64,000 bases of DNA from Sphingopyxis sp. (GCF_019459305.1 NZ_JAIBES010000066.1:1-64000); one strand, 5' to 3'. Shown: positions 15,940-25,388, counted from the first letter of the stretch. Numbers and translations are program-made. The notes: generated by a model not told the origin, from the letters alone.

Positions 15940-17154
15940 TCACCATTTGGTCGGCGCGGGATCGACGACGCGGAAACCGCCGGCGCCAATCTCGCTGACC
16001 TCCAGCGCGCGCTGGGCGATGCCGCGATTGTTGAAGCGGAAAATGCCGTCGATGCCGCCAAAACCGTCCGCCGCAAGCAGCTTGTTCACCGGAAAGCTCG
16101 TCCCGGGTTTCCAGTCGCGCGAAATGCGAACGGTCAGCAACACCGAGTCATAGCCCAGGCTGGAAAGCCGATAGGGCGCTCGGCCGAAACGGGTGCGGTA
16201 TTTGGTCGCGAGCTGGCCATAGAGGCCGTCCGACACGCTGGCGAACCACGACCCACGCATCACCGCGCTGGTGCCGAGTGACGCGTCGGTGTTCCACAAT
16301 TCGGTGCCGAGGATCTGGGTCTGCCCGCTCCCCTTGATCACCGGCACCGCGCGGATTGCATTGCCGCCGCTGTCGGCGATCAGGACCGCATCGATCGCGC
16401 CGGCATTGGCAATCCGCCGTGCTGCGCCGGTCAGCGCGGTGGCGCTGCGGTCATAGCTTTCGACCGCGACCAGCGTCCCGCCCGCCGCACTCACTGCGGA
16501 ACGAAAGGCGGCTCCCGAACGATCGCCATAGACATTCTTGGGCACCAGCGCGCCAAAGCGCTGATGCCCCTTGCCGCGCGCAAAGGCGACGACGCGTTCG
16601 ACCGACTGACCGGGAACAAAGCCCATGATGAAGACGCCGTTGCCCGCGACGCTGCTGTCGTTCGAGAAGCTGAGCACGGGCACCTTTGCGTCGCGCGCGA
16701 TCGGCGCGACCGCGGTGACATCTTCACTGAGCAGCGGACCGAGGATCAGCCGGTTGCCGTCGGCCACCGCCTGCCGCGCCGCTGCCGCCGCGCCGAGCGC
16801 GGTATCATAAGTCGTGATGCGAACACGCTCGGTACGCGAATCGAGCAAGGCCAGCGTCGTCGCATTAGCGATTGCGGTGCCGACATCGGCGTTGGGTCCG
16901 GTCTGCGGTACCAGCAGCGCGACGCGGTGGCGGTCGGTGTCGGTGGGCAGCCCGGGGCCGACATTGTCGGTCGGGGTTTCGGGCGGCGGCGGTGTCGCCG
17001 GTCCACCGGTTTTCGGGACGACCTGACACGCGGCGAGCAACCCCGCCATCGCCACTGCACCGAGTCCGCGCAGCATCTGCCGCCGCGGCGACGCATATGC
17101 TTGGCGCTCGGCAGCAGTTTCTGCCATTTTCGGCGTCATGCCAGATTCGACCAT
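15940..17154 (-). CDS. Penicillin-binding protein activator-like lipoprotein (LpoA/LppC family)
   Basis: A 404-residue periplasmic-binding-protein-like lipoprotein. After a basic N-terminus (RRQMLRGLG) comes the lipobox LLAAC at about residue 43, a proline-rich linker, and then a type-1 periplasmic-binding fold beginning RVALLVPQTGPNADVG. In gammaproteobacteria the family member LpoA activates PBP1A; in alphaproteobacteria the role is inferred from fold and from the common position next to rsmI-yraN-gshB. ATG 17154 has GGGAG eight bases upstream and overlaps the divergent rsmI start by 17 bases, so promoters must lie within each other's coding region. Confidence 0.82.
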   Translation of the reverse strand: MVESGMTPKMAETAAERQAYASPRRQMLRGLGAVAMAGLLAACQVVPKTGGPATPPPPETPTDNVGPGLPTDTDRHRVALLVPQTGPNADVGTAIANATTLALLDSRTERVRITTYDTALGAAAAARQAVADGNRLILGPLLSEDVTAVAPIARDAKVPVLSFSNDSSVAGNGVFIMGFVPGQSVERVVAFARGKGHQRFGALVPKNVYGDRSGAAFRSAVSAAGGTLVAVESYDRSATALTGAARRIANAGAIDAVLIADSGGNAIRAVPVIKGSGQTQILGTELWNTDASLGTSAVMRGSWFASVSDGLYGQLATKYRTRFGRAPYRLSSLGYDSVLLTVRISRDWKPGTSFPVNKLLAADGFGGIDGIFRFNNRGIAQRALEVSEIGAGGFRVVDPAPTKW

Positions 17155-17998
17155 CTCAAATTCTCCCTTGCCCGGTCTCTATATCGTCGCGACACCCATC
17201 GGCAACCTCGGCGACATCACCGCACGCGCCGGGGCGATGCTGGCACGCGCCGACCTGATCGCGGCAGAGGATACCCGGGTGACCGCCAAGCTGTTGTCGC
17301 ATCTGGGTTTGCGCGTACCGATGACCCCTTATCACGATCACAGCGACGAACGGACGCGCGCGGCGCTGGTGGCGCGTATGGCCGACGAAGTTGTCGTTTT
17401 GGTATCTGACGCGGGCACCCCGCTGATATCGGACCCCGGTTACAAGCTGGTTCGGGACGCGCGCGCCGCCGGGCGGCACGTCGCCACCCTGCCCGGCCCC
17501 TGCGCCGCGATCGCGGCGATCACCCTGTCGGGGCTGCCCAGCGACCGGTTTCTGTTTGCCGGGTTTCTGCCGTCAAAAACCAAGGCCCGCGCTGACATGC
17601 TCGCCGAGTTTGCCGGACTGCGTGCCACGCTGGTGTTCTACGAGAGCGGACCGCGTCTTGCCTCGGCGCTCGCCGCGATGGCCGAGGGGCTCGGCAACCG
17701 CCAGGCGGCCGTCGCGCGCGAGATCAGCAAGATGTTCGAGGAATGCGTCACCGGGACGTTGACCGAACTCGCCGCCCGCTATGCCGACGCGCCGCCCAAG
17801 GGCGAGATCGTCGTCGTGGTCGGCCCGCCGGGCGAAGCCGCGATCGAACAGGCCGACGACGCGACGCTCGACACCGCGCTGCGCGAGGCGATGGCCGACA
17901 AGCCGGTTGCACAAGCCGCGAAAGCGGTCGCCAAGCGCTTCGGCCTTAATCGCCACGACATTTATGCCCGCGCCCTGACGCTGAAGGATGCCGATTGA
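17138..17998 (+). CDS. rsmI: 16S rRNA (cytidine1402-2'-O)-methyltransferase
   Basis: RsmI (286 residues) methylates the ribose of C1402 in the ribosomal P site using S-adenosylmethionine. The tetrapyrrole-methylase fold is clear: GLYIVATPIGNLGDIT near the start, AAEDTRVT, VSDAGTPLISDPG and LPGPCAAIAAITLSGLP. A C-terminal tail with a helical RsmI-specific domain is present. It begins the rsmI-yraN-gshB series, overlapping yraN by four bases. There is no strong Shine-Dalgarno before the ATG. Confidence 0.94.
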   Translation: MPDSTISNSPLPGLYIVATPIGNLGDITARAGAMLARADLIAAEDTRVTAKLLSHLGLRVPMTPYHDHSDERTRAALVARMADEVVVLVSDAGTPLISDPGYKLVRDARAAGRHVATLPGPCAAIAAITLSGLPSDRFLFAGFLPSKTKARADMLAEFAGLRATLVFYESGPRLASALAAMAEGLGNRQAAVAREISKMFEECVTGTLTELAARYADAPPKGEIVVVVGPPGEAAIEQADDATLDTALREAMADKPVAQAAKAVAKRFGLNRHDIYARALTLKDAD

Positions 17999-18345
17999 AG
18001 CGCACCGCCGCCGAAGCCCGCGGCCGCAAGGCAGAGCGCCGCGCGGCATGGTGGCTGCGCCTCCACGGCTGGCGCATCTTGGGCGCGCGACTGCGCGTCG
18101 CGGCGGGCGAAGTCGGCCAGGTCGCAGGGCGCGGCCGCATAGTCGCTTTCATCGAGGTGACTTGGCGCGAGCGGCCCGAAGACCTCGATCTGGCGGGCGA
18201 TCAATATCGTCTGCGCCGTGTCGCGGCGGCGGCAGAAATGCTCGGCTCACGCTTTGCCCGACCGCAGGACGACATCCGCATCGACGTGATGCGCCTTGCG
18301 CCCGGGCGCCTGCCACGCCATCTGGTCCACGTCTGGCAACCCTGA
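17995..18345 (+). CDS. YraN/UPF0102 family protein with degenerate nuclease motif
   Basis: A 116-residue member of the UPF0102 family, which has a restriction-endonuclease-like fold. It starts at a TTG that overlaps the rsmI stop (TTGA). Family members read GE(I/V)DLIA...FVEVK, where D, E and K form the metal site. Here the stretch is GEVGQVA and then FIEVTWRE, so the Asp is Gly and the Lys is Thr, while the Glu of EV remains. The helical QRRRI region that follows is also altered (QYRLRRV). The fold is probably kept but nuclease activity is doubtful. It sits between rsmI and gshB, its usual place. Confidence 0.85.
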   Translation: MKRTAAEARGRKAERRAAWWLRLHGWRILGARLRVAAGEVGQVAGRGRIVAFIEVTWRERPEDLDLAGDQYRLRRVAAAAEMLGSRFARPQDDIRIDVMRLAPGRLPRHLVHVWQP

Positions 18346-18355
18346 GGAATATCGA

Positions 18356-19306
18356 ATGACCCTGCGCGCCGCAGTGCAAATGGACCCGATGGATGGCATC
18401 AACATCGGAGGCGACAGCAGCTTTGCCCTGATGCTGAAGGCCCTCGAACGCGGGTACACCCTCTATCATTACGACGTCCGCGGGCTGACGTGGGAGGCCG
18501 GGCGGCTGACGACGAAGGCGCACCGCGTGCTCGACGTCAAGCGCGAGGCGGAGGCGCACTATAGTTTCGGTGACGAGGTCACCCTTGATCTTGGCCGCGA
18601 CGTCGATGTCGTGCTGATGCGGCAGGATCCGCCCTTCGACCTCGGTTACCTGACCGGCACGTGGCTGCTCGAGCGGATCGCCAATGAGACGCTCGTGGTC
18701 AACGACCCAGTCTCAGTCCGCAACGCGCCCGAAAAAGTCTTCGTCCTCGACTTCCCCGAATATATGCCGCCGACGATGGTCACCCGCGACCTCGACGCGG
18801 TGAAGGATTTTCAGGCGCGCCACGGCGCCGTTGTGATCAAGCCGCTGCATGGCAATGGCGGCAAGGCGGTGTTCCGCATCGACGCCGACGGCAGCAATTT
18901 GGGCGCGCTGGTCGAGCTGTTCGGTCAGGTGTGGCCCGAACCCTTCATGGTCCAGCAGTTCCTGCCCAGCGTGTCGCAGGGCGACAAACGCATCGTGCTG
19001 ATCGACGGCGAGGTTGCTGGCGCGATCAACCGCAAGCCCGGCGAAGGCGAATTCCGCTCCAACCTGGCGGTCGGAGGCTATGCCGAAGCCGCGACGCTGA
19101 CCCCGCGCGAACAGGAAATCTGCGACGTTCTAGGGCCGCAGTTGCGCGAGCGCGGCCTGGTCTTTGTCGGCATCGACGTGATCGGCGGCGAATGGCTGAC
19201 CGAAATCAACGTCACCTCGCCGACCGGCATCGTCGCGATCGACCGCTTCAACAACAGCGATACGGCGGGCATGATCTGGGACGCGATCGTTCGACGGATC
19301 GGCTGA
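18356..19306 (+). CDS. gshB: Glutathione synthase
   Basis: An ATP-grasp enzyme of 316 residues that joins glycine to gamma-glutamylcysteine. The N-terminal domain starts AAVQMDPMDGINIGGDSSF, followed by MRQDPPFDLGYLTGTWLLE, and the ATP-grasp part has VIKPLHGNGGKAVFRI and INVTSPTGI near the end. ATG 18356 has GAGGAA upstream and lies ten bases after the yraN stop; a 20-codon upstream extension overlaps yraN and is rejected. The gene closes the rsmI-yraN-gshB operon. Confidence 0.95.
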   Translation: MTLRAAVQMDPMDGINIGGDSSFALMLKALERGYTLYHYDVRGLTWEAGRLTTKAHRVLDVKREAEAHYSFGDEVTLDLGRDVDVVLMRQDPPFDLGYLTGTWLLERIANETLVVNDPVSVRNAPEKVFVLDFPEYMPPTMVTRDLDAVKDFQARHGAVVIKPLHGNGGKAVFRIDADGSNLGALVELFGQVWPEPFMVQQFLPSVSQGDKRIVLIDGEVAGAINRKPGEGEFRSNLAVGGYAEAATLTPREQEICDVLGPQLRERGLVFVGIDVIGGEWLTEINVTSPTGIVAIDRFNNSDTAGMIWDAIVRRIG

Positions 19307-19330
19307 CGCACTCCGCGCGTTACACCCGCC

Positions 19331-19936
19331 ATGACCGATTTCATCCTGACCCTGATCCAGAGCTGGGGCTATATGGGGATATTCATCCTCATGTTCCTCG
19401 AAAATGTGTTCCCGCCGATCCCCTCCGAAGTCATCATGGGCCTCGGCGGCATTGCTGTCGCCAAGGGCCATTTCGATTTCTGGACCCTCGTCGCGGTCGC
19501 GGTGGCGGGCACGACCGTCGGCAATTGGGTGTGGTACGGGATCGGGCGCTGGATCGGCTATCAGCGGCTCAAGCCCTTTATCGACCGCCACGGTCGCTGG
19601 CTGACGCTCGACTGGGCCGAGGTGGAAAAGCTGCACAACTGGTTTCTGAAATATGGCCCCGGCATCGTCTTCGTTGCGCGCTTCATGCCCGTCGCGCGCA
19701 CGATGGTGTCGTTGCCCGCGGGCATGGTGAAGATGAACCAGGCAAAATTCCTGCTGTGGACCGCGGCGGGATCGACGATCTGGATCAGCGCGCTCGCCGG
19801 GGCGGGCAACTGGTTCGGCGGCAGGTTCGCCAATCTGGATGCGTTCGTCGGTCCGGTGGCGCTGGTTGCGATCGGGTCGCTGGTGCTGCTGTATCTCTAT
19901 CGCGTGGTCACTTGGAAGCCGACGCAGGCTGACTAA
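19331..19936 (+). CDS. DedA family membrane protein
   Basis: A 201-residue inner-membrane protein of the DedA/VTT family. The conserved features are the re-entrant ENVFPPIPSE, the GNWVWYGIGRWIG stretch and FVARFMPVARTMVSLPAG. Some DedA proteins act as undecaprenyl-phosphate or phospholipid flippases and affect envelope charge and drug resistance; the specific role here is unknown. It begins 24 bases after gshB and overlaps the convergent xerC by four bases. Confidence 0.9.
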   Translation: MTDFILTLIQSWGYMGIFILMFLENVFPPIPSEVIMGLGGIAVAKGHFDFWTLVAVAVAGTTVGNWVWYGIGRWIGYQRLKPFIDRHGRWLTLDWAEVEKLHNWFLKYGPGIVFVARFMPVARTMVSLPAGMVKMNQAKFLLWTAAGSTIWISALAGAGNWFGGRFANLDAFVGPVALVAIGSLVLLYLYRVVTWKPTQAD

Positions 19937-20823
19937 GCCCGCGGGTGCGCGCTGCGATAAATGTCGAGCAGGTGCGCGGCATCAACCGCGGTGTACACCT
20001 GCGTTGAAGCGAGGCTCGCGTGGCCGAGCAATTCCTGCAAGCTGCGCAAATCGGCGCCGCCCGCCAGCAGATGCGTCGCGAAGCTGTGGCGCAGGGCGTG
20101 CGGCGTCGTGCGTTCGGACAGCCCCAGCGCGCGCCGCGCCGTCCGAACGCTGGCGCGCACGACGCCGGGCGCCAGCGGCCCGCCCCGCGCGCCAAGGAAC
20201 AACGGTGTGTCCTTCGCGATCGGATAGGGGCAGGCTTCGACATAGCGCGTAACGGCGCCTGCCACCGCAGGGAGGATCGGCACGATGCGGACCTTGTTCC
20301 GTTTGCCGGTGACGCGCAGCGTCTCGCCCAGCGGCAGCGCAGCGCCGGTCAAGCTCAAGGCTTCCCCGATGCGGAGCCCCGCGCCATAGAGCAGCAGCAG
20401 CAACGCGAAATCGCGGGCGCCAGTCCAGCCCTGCCGGGCATTATCCTCGACATCCTGCGCCAGCGCGAGCGCTTCGGTGGGCGAGACGGGGCGCGGCAGC
20501 CCCTTCTTGACCCGCGGCCCGCGCAACGGCGGCACGCTCGCGCCCGAGCCGCCGACGAAGCGCAGGAAGCTGCGCAGCGCCGAAAGCTCGCGCGCTGCCG
20601 ACACATTGCCCAGCCCCTGGGCACGGCGGTCGGCGAGATAGGCGCGCAGGTCGTTGGGGGTCAGTTTCGCCAGCATCAGGCCATCGACGGCGCCACCGCG
20701 GTGCTCCGACAGGAAGGCATAGAAGCGTCCGGCGGTGGCGATATAGGCGCGACGCGTATGCTTCGACCGGCGCTTTTCATACGCCAGATGGGCATCCCAA
20801 TCGCGGATCAAATCGAGGCTCAC
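19933..20823 (-). CDS. xerC: Tyrosine recombinase XerC
   Basis: A 296-residue site-specific recombinase that resolves chromosome dimers at dif with XerD. All catalytic residues are visible: Arg151 (GAGLRIGEAL), Lys174 (GKRNKVR), His242 and Arg245 (TPHALRHSFATHLL), His268 (LLGHASLASTQ) and Tyr277. The N-terminal SAM-like core-binding domain spans about 1-95. Length fits chromosomal Xer, not a phage integrase, and there are no mobile genes nearby, so XerC is preferred. It is convergent with the DedA gene. Confidence 0.9.
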   Translation of the reverse strand: MSLDLIRDWDAHLAYEKRRSKHTRRAYIATAGRFYAFLSEHRGGAVDGLMLAKLTPNDLRAYLADRRAQGLGNVSAARELSALRSFLRFVGGSGASVPPLRGPRVKKGLPRPVSPTEALALAQDVEDNARQGWTGARDFALLLLLYGAGLRIGEALSLTGAALPLGETLRVTGKRNKVRIVPILPAVAGAVTRYVEACPYPIAKDTPLFLGARGGPLAPGVVRASVRTARRALGLSERTTPHALRHSFATHLLAGGADLRSLQELLGHASLASTQVYTAVDAAHLLDIYRSAHPRA

Positions 20824-20839
20824 TCAAAATCCCATGCGT

Positions 20840-20909
20840 GCTGAGCTTGTCGAAGCACTGCTCTTCGCTCGACGGTGAAGGAAAAACGGTCCTTCGACAA
20901 GCTCAGGAC
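20840..20909. repeat. REP-like inverted repeat, family D
   Basis: The arms CTGAGCTTGTCGAAG (841-855 of this kilobase block, i.e. 20841-20855) and its exact reverse complement (20892-20906) flank a 36-base loop, just upstream of xerC. A related stretch is found inside the element at 43077. Confidence 0.7.
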
Positions 20910-20928
20910 AAACAGAGCATGGGTAGCC

Positions 20929-22074
20929 TTAACCCGTCCGGACCACCGCGGAAAGGATCGAGTCGAGCAGCAATATGCCCTCATCGGTCACTGTCAGTTG
21001 GTCGCCCTCCAGCGTCATCAGTGCCTGATCGGCCAACCGTGCTACCGCATTGGCATCGACAAACGCCTCGCGCCCCAAACCACTCCGCATCTCGATCCGC
21101 GCCAGATCGACGCCCTCGGTCAGCCGCAACCCCATCAACATCGCCTCGGTTGCTCGTTCGTGCGCCGGCAGGTCGGCTTCGACCTTCAGCCCGTGGCCGT
21201 TGCGCGCCACCGCCGTGATGAAATTCTCGGGCTTCTTGTGGCGCTCGGTCGCCTGTCCCAATCGCCGCCCATGCGCGCCGGGACCGACGCCGGCATAATC
21301 GGCGTAGCGCCAGTAAGCGAGGTTGTGGCGGCTCTCCTGGCCGACGTGGGCATGGTTCGACACTTCGTAGCGCGGCAGGCCCGCGGCGACTGTCATCGCC
21401 TGCGTCACGTCGAACAGGTCGGCGGCGGCGTCGCCATCGGGGATGGTGAGGTCGCCCTTGGCTGCGAGTGTTGCAAAGCGGGTGCCGGGCTCAATGGTGA
21501 GTTGGTATAGCGAGAGATGCTCGGTGCCGAACGCCAGCGCGCCCGCCAATTCGCTTTCCCACGCCGCCAGCGTCTGGCCGGGGCGCGCATAGATCAGGTC
21601 GAAGCTGACGCGCGCGAAATGCTCCTGCGCCGTCGCAATGGCGCGCCGCGCCTCGTCCTCGCTGTGCGCGCGGCCCAAGAATTCAAGCACTTTGGTATCG
21701 AAGCTCTGAACCCCGATCGAGACGCGATTCACCCCGGCGACGGCGAGGTCGGCGAAATTGGCGACCTCGACCGAGTTGGGGTTGGCCTCCAATGTGATCT
21801 CGACATCATCGGTCAAGCCCCATTCGGCCGCCGCTGCCGCAATCACCGCCGCGACCGTGGTAGGAGGCATCAGGCTGGGCGTACCACCGCCGAAAAAGAT
21901 CGACCCGACCGAGCGATCCGGCAGCAACGCCGCCTCATGACGCAAATCGGCGAGCAGGGCATCGCGCCATACCGCCTGATCGACGCTCTCGCGGACATGG
22001 CTGTTGAAGTCGCAATAGGGGCATTTCGACACGCAAAACGGCCAATGGACATAAAGTGCGAGCGGTTCGGCCAT
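20929..22074 (-). CDS. hemW: Radical SAM haem chaperone HemW
   Basis: A 381-residue radical SAM protein related to oxygen-independent coproporphyrinogen oxidase. It has the 4Fe-4S site Cys14-x3-Cys18-x2-Cys21 (FCVSKCPYCDF), FFGGGTPSLM and the C-terminal HemN_C domain. It lacks the longer N-terminal region of true HemN, which is why it is called HemW, a haem-binding insertase. The frame extends 54 codons upstream through a repeat; ATG 22074 matches homologues. It follows rdgB on the same strand, a common rph-rdgB-hemW order. Confidence 0.92.
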   Translation of the reverse strand: MAEPLALYVHWPFCVSKCPYCDFNSHVRESVDQAVWRDALLADLRHEAALLPDRSVGSIFFGGGTPSLMPPTTVAAVIAAAAAEWGLTDDVEITLEANPNSVEVANFADLAVAGVNRVSIGVQSFDTKVLEFLGRAHSEDEARRAIATAQEHFARVSFDLIYARPGQTLAAWESELAGALAFGTEHLSLYQLTIEPGTRFATLAAKGDLTIPDGDAAADLFDVTQAMTVAAGLPRYEVSNHAHVGQESRHNLAYWRYADYAGVGPGAHGRRLGQATERHKKPENFITAVARNGHGLKVEADLPAHERATEAMLMGLRLTEGVDLARIEMRSGLGREAFVDANAVARLADQALMTLEGDQLTVTDEGILLLDSILSAVVRTG

Positions 22075-22109
22075 GGGCGAGGGTATAAGCTCAACTCGAT
22101 AAAATAGCA

Positions 22110-22198
22110 CGTCGCCCCCGCGAAGGCGCGGGCCGCTATCGGTTTTAATGGCGACGAAGGGCAAAACCTCCCCCGGTCCCGCCTTCGCGGGGGCGACA
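22110..22198. repeat. REP-like inverted repeat, family A, copy 3
   Basis: The left arm 22110-22137 carries the family core and the right arm at about 22171-22198 mirrors it with a few changes. It lies between rdgB and hemW, inside what would otherwise be one operon. Confidence 0.65.
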
Positions 22199-22201
22199 GA
22201 T

Positions 22202-22843
22202 TCAAAACACGCCCGCCACCAGCTTCGCAAATGCATCCGCGCGGTGGCTGATCGCGTGCTTCTCCGCCGGATCGATTTCCGCGTAAGTCAGCGACTTACC
22301 GGTCGGAACAAACACCGGATCATAACCAAAGCCCAGCAACCCGCGCGGCGGCCAGGTCAGGCTGCCTTGCGCGCGGCCCTCGAACACTTCGGCATGGCCA
22401 TCGGGCCATGCCAGCGCGAGAGTACAGACGAAGCAGGCGCTGCGGTCGACGTCCGGCCCCTGCTCGGCGAGCAGTCCTTCGACCTTGCCCATCGCCATAT
22501 ACCAGTCGCGGCCCGCCCATGGCTTACCCGGCTCGCCTTCGAAGGCCTGCCGTTCGGCCCAGTCTGCGGTGTAAACGCCCGGGCGCCCGCCCAGCGCGGC
22601 AACTTCCAGCCCGCTGTCGTCGGCAAGCGCAGGAAGCCCCGCCGCCGACGCGCTCGCATGGGCCTTCAGCAACGCATTGTCGCGGAACGTCGTCCCCGTC
22701 TCCTCGGGCTCGGGCAGGCCGAGGTCGCCCGCCGACACCGGTTCGATGCCATAGGGTTCGAGCAACGCCCGAATCTCGCGCACCTTGCCCGCATTATGGC
22801 TGGCGATGACGAGTTTGCCGGGGTTGAGTTTTCGACGCGACAT
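22202..22843 (-). CDS. rdgB: XTP/dITP diphosphatase (RdgB/HAM1)
   Basis: A 213-residue pyrophosphatase that clears inosine and xanthosine triphosphates from the nucleotide pool. Hallmarks are [14 protein letters not shown] near the start, the substrate loop [14 protein letters not shown] and FGYDPVFVP, with the terminal SHRADA. The ATG at 22843 is used; a TTG directly upstream is possible. It lies between rph and hemW on the same strand. Confidence 0.95.
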   Translation of the reverse strand: MSRRKLNPGKLVIASHNAGKVREIRALLEPYGIEPVSAGDLGLPEPEETGTTFRDNALLKAHASASAAGLPALADDSGLEVAALGGRPGVYTADWAERQAFEGEPGKPWAGRDWYMAMGKVEGLLAEQGPDVDRSACFVCTLALAWPDGHAEVFEGRAQGSLTWPPRGLLGFGYDPVFVPTGKSLTYAEIDPAEKHAISHRADAFAKLVAGVF

Positions 22844-22860
22844 CAACCTGCCCTATCTTT

Positions 22861-22933
22861 CGTCATGCCGGACTTGATCCGGCAGCCAGTCCAGCGACGG
22901 CGGCGTGGACCCCCGGATCAGGTCGGGGTGACA
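22861..22933. repeat. REP-like inverted repeat, family C, copy 1
   Basis: The left arm CGTCATGCCGGACTTGATCC (22861-22880) pairs imperfectly with a right arm containing GGATCAGGTCGGGGTGAC (22916-22933). Related elements are at 26972 and 43077. It lies between rph and rdgB. Confidence 0.65.
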
Positions 22934-22940
22934 ACGTTTA

Positions 22941-23657
22941 TTACCGCCCCGTCGCCTTGTCCTGCGCCGCGAAAATCTCGGTGCAGCCGATGCGCGCCAG
23001 CCGCAGCAACCGCAGCAGGCCTTCCTCGTCATAGGTCGCGCCCTCGGCGCTCGCCTGCACTTCGACGATCTGGCCGCGGCCGGTCAACACGAAATTGCCG
23101 TCGGCCTCCGCGACCGAATCCTCGTCATAATCGAGGTCGAGCACCGGGGTGCCGTTGTAGATGCCGCACGAAATCGCGCCGACCTTGTCGACGATCGGAT
23201 CCTCGGCAATTGTCTTGGCTTCGAGCAGCGTGTCGACCGCCAGCCGCAGCGCGACCCATGCGCCCGAAATCGACGCGGTGCGGGTGCCGCCGTCGGCTTG
23301 GATCACGTCGCAATCGATGACGATCTGGCGCTCGCCGAGCTTCTTCATATCGACCACGGCGCGCAGGCTGCGCCCAATAAGACGCTGAATTTCCTGCGTC
23401 CGCCCCGACTGCTTGCCCTTCGCTGCTTCGCGGCTGCCGCGGGTGTGCGTCGCGCGGGGCAGCATGCCATATTCGGCGGTCACCCACCCCTGCCCCTTGC
23501 CGCGCAGGAACGGCGGCACCTTTTCATCGACGCTGGCTGTCACCAGCACCTTGGTATTGCCAAAGCTGACGAGCACGCTGCCCTCGGCATGGATGGTGAA
23601 GGCGGTTTCGATGGCGATGGGGCGCATCTGATCGGGGGCGCGGCCGGATGGGCGCAT
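22941..23657 (-). CDS. rph: Ribonuclease PH
   Basis: A phosphate-dependent 3'-exonuclease of 238 residues that trims tRNA 3' ends. Typical stretches are [39 protein letters not shown] (split here as the RTHTR/GRSLRA motifs), [18 protein letters not shown] and [14 protein letters not shown] lies well placed before the ATG. It is divergent from hrcA, with 102 bases between their starts, and heads the rph-rdgB-hemW series. Confidence 0.96.
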   Translation of the reverse strand: MRPSGRAPDQMRPIAIETAFTIHAEGSVLVSFGNTKVLVTASVDEKVPPFLRGKGQGWVTAEYGMLPRATHTRGSREAAKGKQSGRTQEIQRLIGRSLRAVVDMKKLGERQIVIDCDVIQADGGTRTASISGAWVALRLAVDTLLEAKTIAEDPIVDKVGAISCGIYNGTPVLDLDYDEDSVAEADGNFVLTGRGQIVEVQASAEGATYDEEGLLRLLRLARIGCTEIFAAQDKATGR

Positions 23658-23759
23658 GGGGGATTCTCCTGTGAATGTGTGCGGCGCGCTTAGCGGGGCA
23701 TGCGGCGGTTGGCCAGAGCATAGCTTGCCCCCACGCCCCCGCGTCCCTAAATCCCCACC

Positions 23760-24803
23760 ATGACCACCGCGCCGATCACCGAACTCACCACGCGCGCCCG
23801 CGACGTGTTCCGGCTGGTCGTCGACGCGTATTTGGAAACCGGACAGCCGGTCGGGTCGCGCACGCTGTCGAAGCTCGCGGCGCTCAACCTTTCCCCCGCA
23901 TCAATCCGCAACGTCATGCAGGATCTGGAGGAATTCGGCCTGCTTGCCAGCCCGCACACCAGCGCGGGGCGGCTGCCGACCGAACAGGGCCTGCGCCTGT
24001 TCGTCGACGGCATGATGCAGGTCGCCGAGCCGAGCGCCGAAGACCGCGCGCAGATCGAGGCGAGCCTGTCCGACGCGGGTCCGATCGAAAGCGCGCTCGC
24101 GCAGGCGACCTCCGCGCTTTCCGGCCTGTCCGCGTGCGCCGGTCTCGTGCTCGTGCCCAAGCACGAACGCATCCTCAAACAGGTCGCGTTCGTGCCGCTG
24201 TCGGACGCGCAGGCGCTCGTCGTGCTTGTCGCGGGCGACGGCGCGGTCGAGAACCGCGTTATCGACACTCCGCCCGGGCTCGACCCGTCGGCGTTGGTCG
24301 AGGCAGGCAATTATATCAGCGCGAGGCTGGGGGGGCTGACGCTGACCGAGGCGATGGCGCGGGTGCGGCACGAGATCGAGGCCGAGCGTATCGCGATCGA
24401 CCGCGCGGCGCAGGATCTGGTCAGCCGCGGGCTGGCGATCTGGTCGTCCGACGGCGCCGACCGCCCAGTGCTGATCGTGCGCGGTCAGGCCAATCTGCTC
24501 GACGACAGCGCGGTCGGCGACCTCGACCGCGTTCGCCAGCTGCTCGACGAACTCGAAACCAAGCAGGACATCGCGCAATTGCTCGACAGCGCGCGCGACG
24601 GCAGCGCAACCCGCATTTTCATCGGATCAGAGAATAAATTATTCTCGCTTTCGGGCTCTTCCGTGATAGCGGCGCCCTATCGCGGATCGGACGGGCGCGT
24701 GGTCGGCGTGGTCGGGGTTATCGGCCCCACCCGCTTGAACTATGCCCGCATCGTTCCCATGGTGGATTTCACCGCACAATCGCTCTCCAGACTGATACGA
24801 TAG
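23760..24803 (+). CDS. hrcA: Heat-inducible transcription repressor HrcA
   Basis: HrcA (347 residues) represses groESL and other chaperone genes through the CIRCE operator. It has the N-terminal winged-helix ([18 protein letters not shown] and [32 protein letters not shown]) and the C-terminal [23 protein letters not shown] end. It starts at ATG 23760 and is followed by grpE after only four bases. I saw no CIRCE sequence (TTAGCACTC-N9-GAGTGCTAA) upstream, so this operon itself may not be a target. Confidence 0.95.
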   Translation: MTTAPITELTTRARDVFRLVVDAYLETGQPVGSRTLSKLAALNLSPASIRNVMQDLEEFGLLASPHTSAGRLPTEQGLRLFVDGMMQVAEPSAEDRAQIEASLSDAGPIESALAQATSALSGLSACAGLVLVPKHERILKQVAFVPLSDAQALVVLVAGDGAVENRVIDTPPGLDPSALVEAGNYISARLGGLTLTEAMARVRHEIEAERIAIDRAAQDLVSRGLAIWSSDGADRPVLIVRGQANLLDDSAVGDLDRVRQLLDELETKQDIAQLLDSARDGSATRIFIGSENKLFSLSGSSVIAAPYRGSDGRVVGVVGVIGPTRLNYARIVPMVDFTAQSLSRLIR

Positions 24804-24807
24804 GTTT

Positions 24808-25356
24808 ATGACGAACATCGAAAATGACACCCCGGTCGACGACAGCGCGACCCCCGCAACCGACGCTCCCGAGGCGGCAGCGCCCGAGAATGATGAAGTC
24901 GCCCAGCTGCACGAACAGCTCGCCGCGGTGCAGCAAGACCTGCTCTACGCGCGCGCCGAAACGCAGAATCTGGGCCGCCGCAAGGAAAAGGAAATTGCCG
25001 ACGCGCACGCCTATGCCGCGACCAAATTTGCGCGCGACATCCTATCGGTCGCCGACAACCTCGGCCGCGCGCTTGCCGCGCTCAGCGACGAACAGCGCGC
25101 GTCGGACGCGATCAAGCCGCTGATCACGGGCCTTGAAGCGACCGAGCGCGAATTGCTCAGCGTCTTCGAACGCAACGGCATTACCCGCATCGCCGCGGTC
25201 GGCCTGCCGCTCGACCCGAACCAGCATCAGGCGATGCTGGAGATTCCGAGCAGCGATGCGGAACCCGGCACGATCGTGCAGGAAATGCAGGCTGGTTATA
25301 TGATGAAAGACCGGCTGCTACGTCCGGCGATGGTTGCGGTGGCGAAGGCGGGTTAA
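24808..25356 (+). CDS. grpE: Nucleotide exchange factor GrpE
   Basis: GrpE (182 residues) releases ADP from DnaK. An acidic, poorly ordered N-terminus is followed by a long coiled coil (about 28-75, ending LGRRKEKEIADAHAYAATKFARDILSVADNLGRAL, quoted here in part as NLGRRKEKE and ARDILSVADNLGRAL) and a C-terminal beta domain with LDPNQHQAMLE and GYMMKDRLLRPAMVAV. It begins four bases after the hrcA stop, so the two are translated together. Confidence 0.95.
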   Translation: MTNIENDTPVDDSATPATDAPEAAAPENDEVAQLHEQLAAVQQDLLYARAETQNLGRRKEKEIADAHAYAATKFARDILSVADNLGRALAALSDEQRASDAIKPLITGLEATERELLSVFERNGITRIAAVGLPLDPNQHQAMLEIPSSDAEPGTIVQEMQAGYMMKDRLLRPAMVAVAKAG

Positions 25357-25359
25357 ATT

Positions 25360-25387
25360 CTTCCCCTCCCTTGCAGGGAGGGGAGAA
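25360..25387. terminator. Hairpin between convergent grpE and def
   Basis: A compact stem made of CTTCCCCTCCCT and its near complement AGGGAGGGGAGAAG fills the gap between the two stop codons. No T-run follows on either side, so it is only a possible bidirectional terminator. Confidence 0.35.
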
Positions 25388-25388
25388 G

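Noticed and set aside
19933-20823. Phage or island integrase
   Set aside because: The tyrosine recombinase has the length and sequence of chromosomal XerC and no adjacent attachment-site tRNA or phage gene.
23658-23759. CIRCE element before hrcA
   Set aside because: No TTAGCACTC-N9-GAGTGCTAA or near match in the gap between rph and hrcA.
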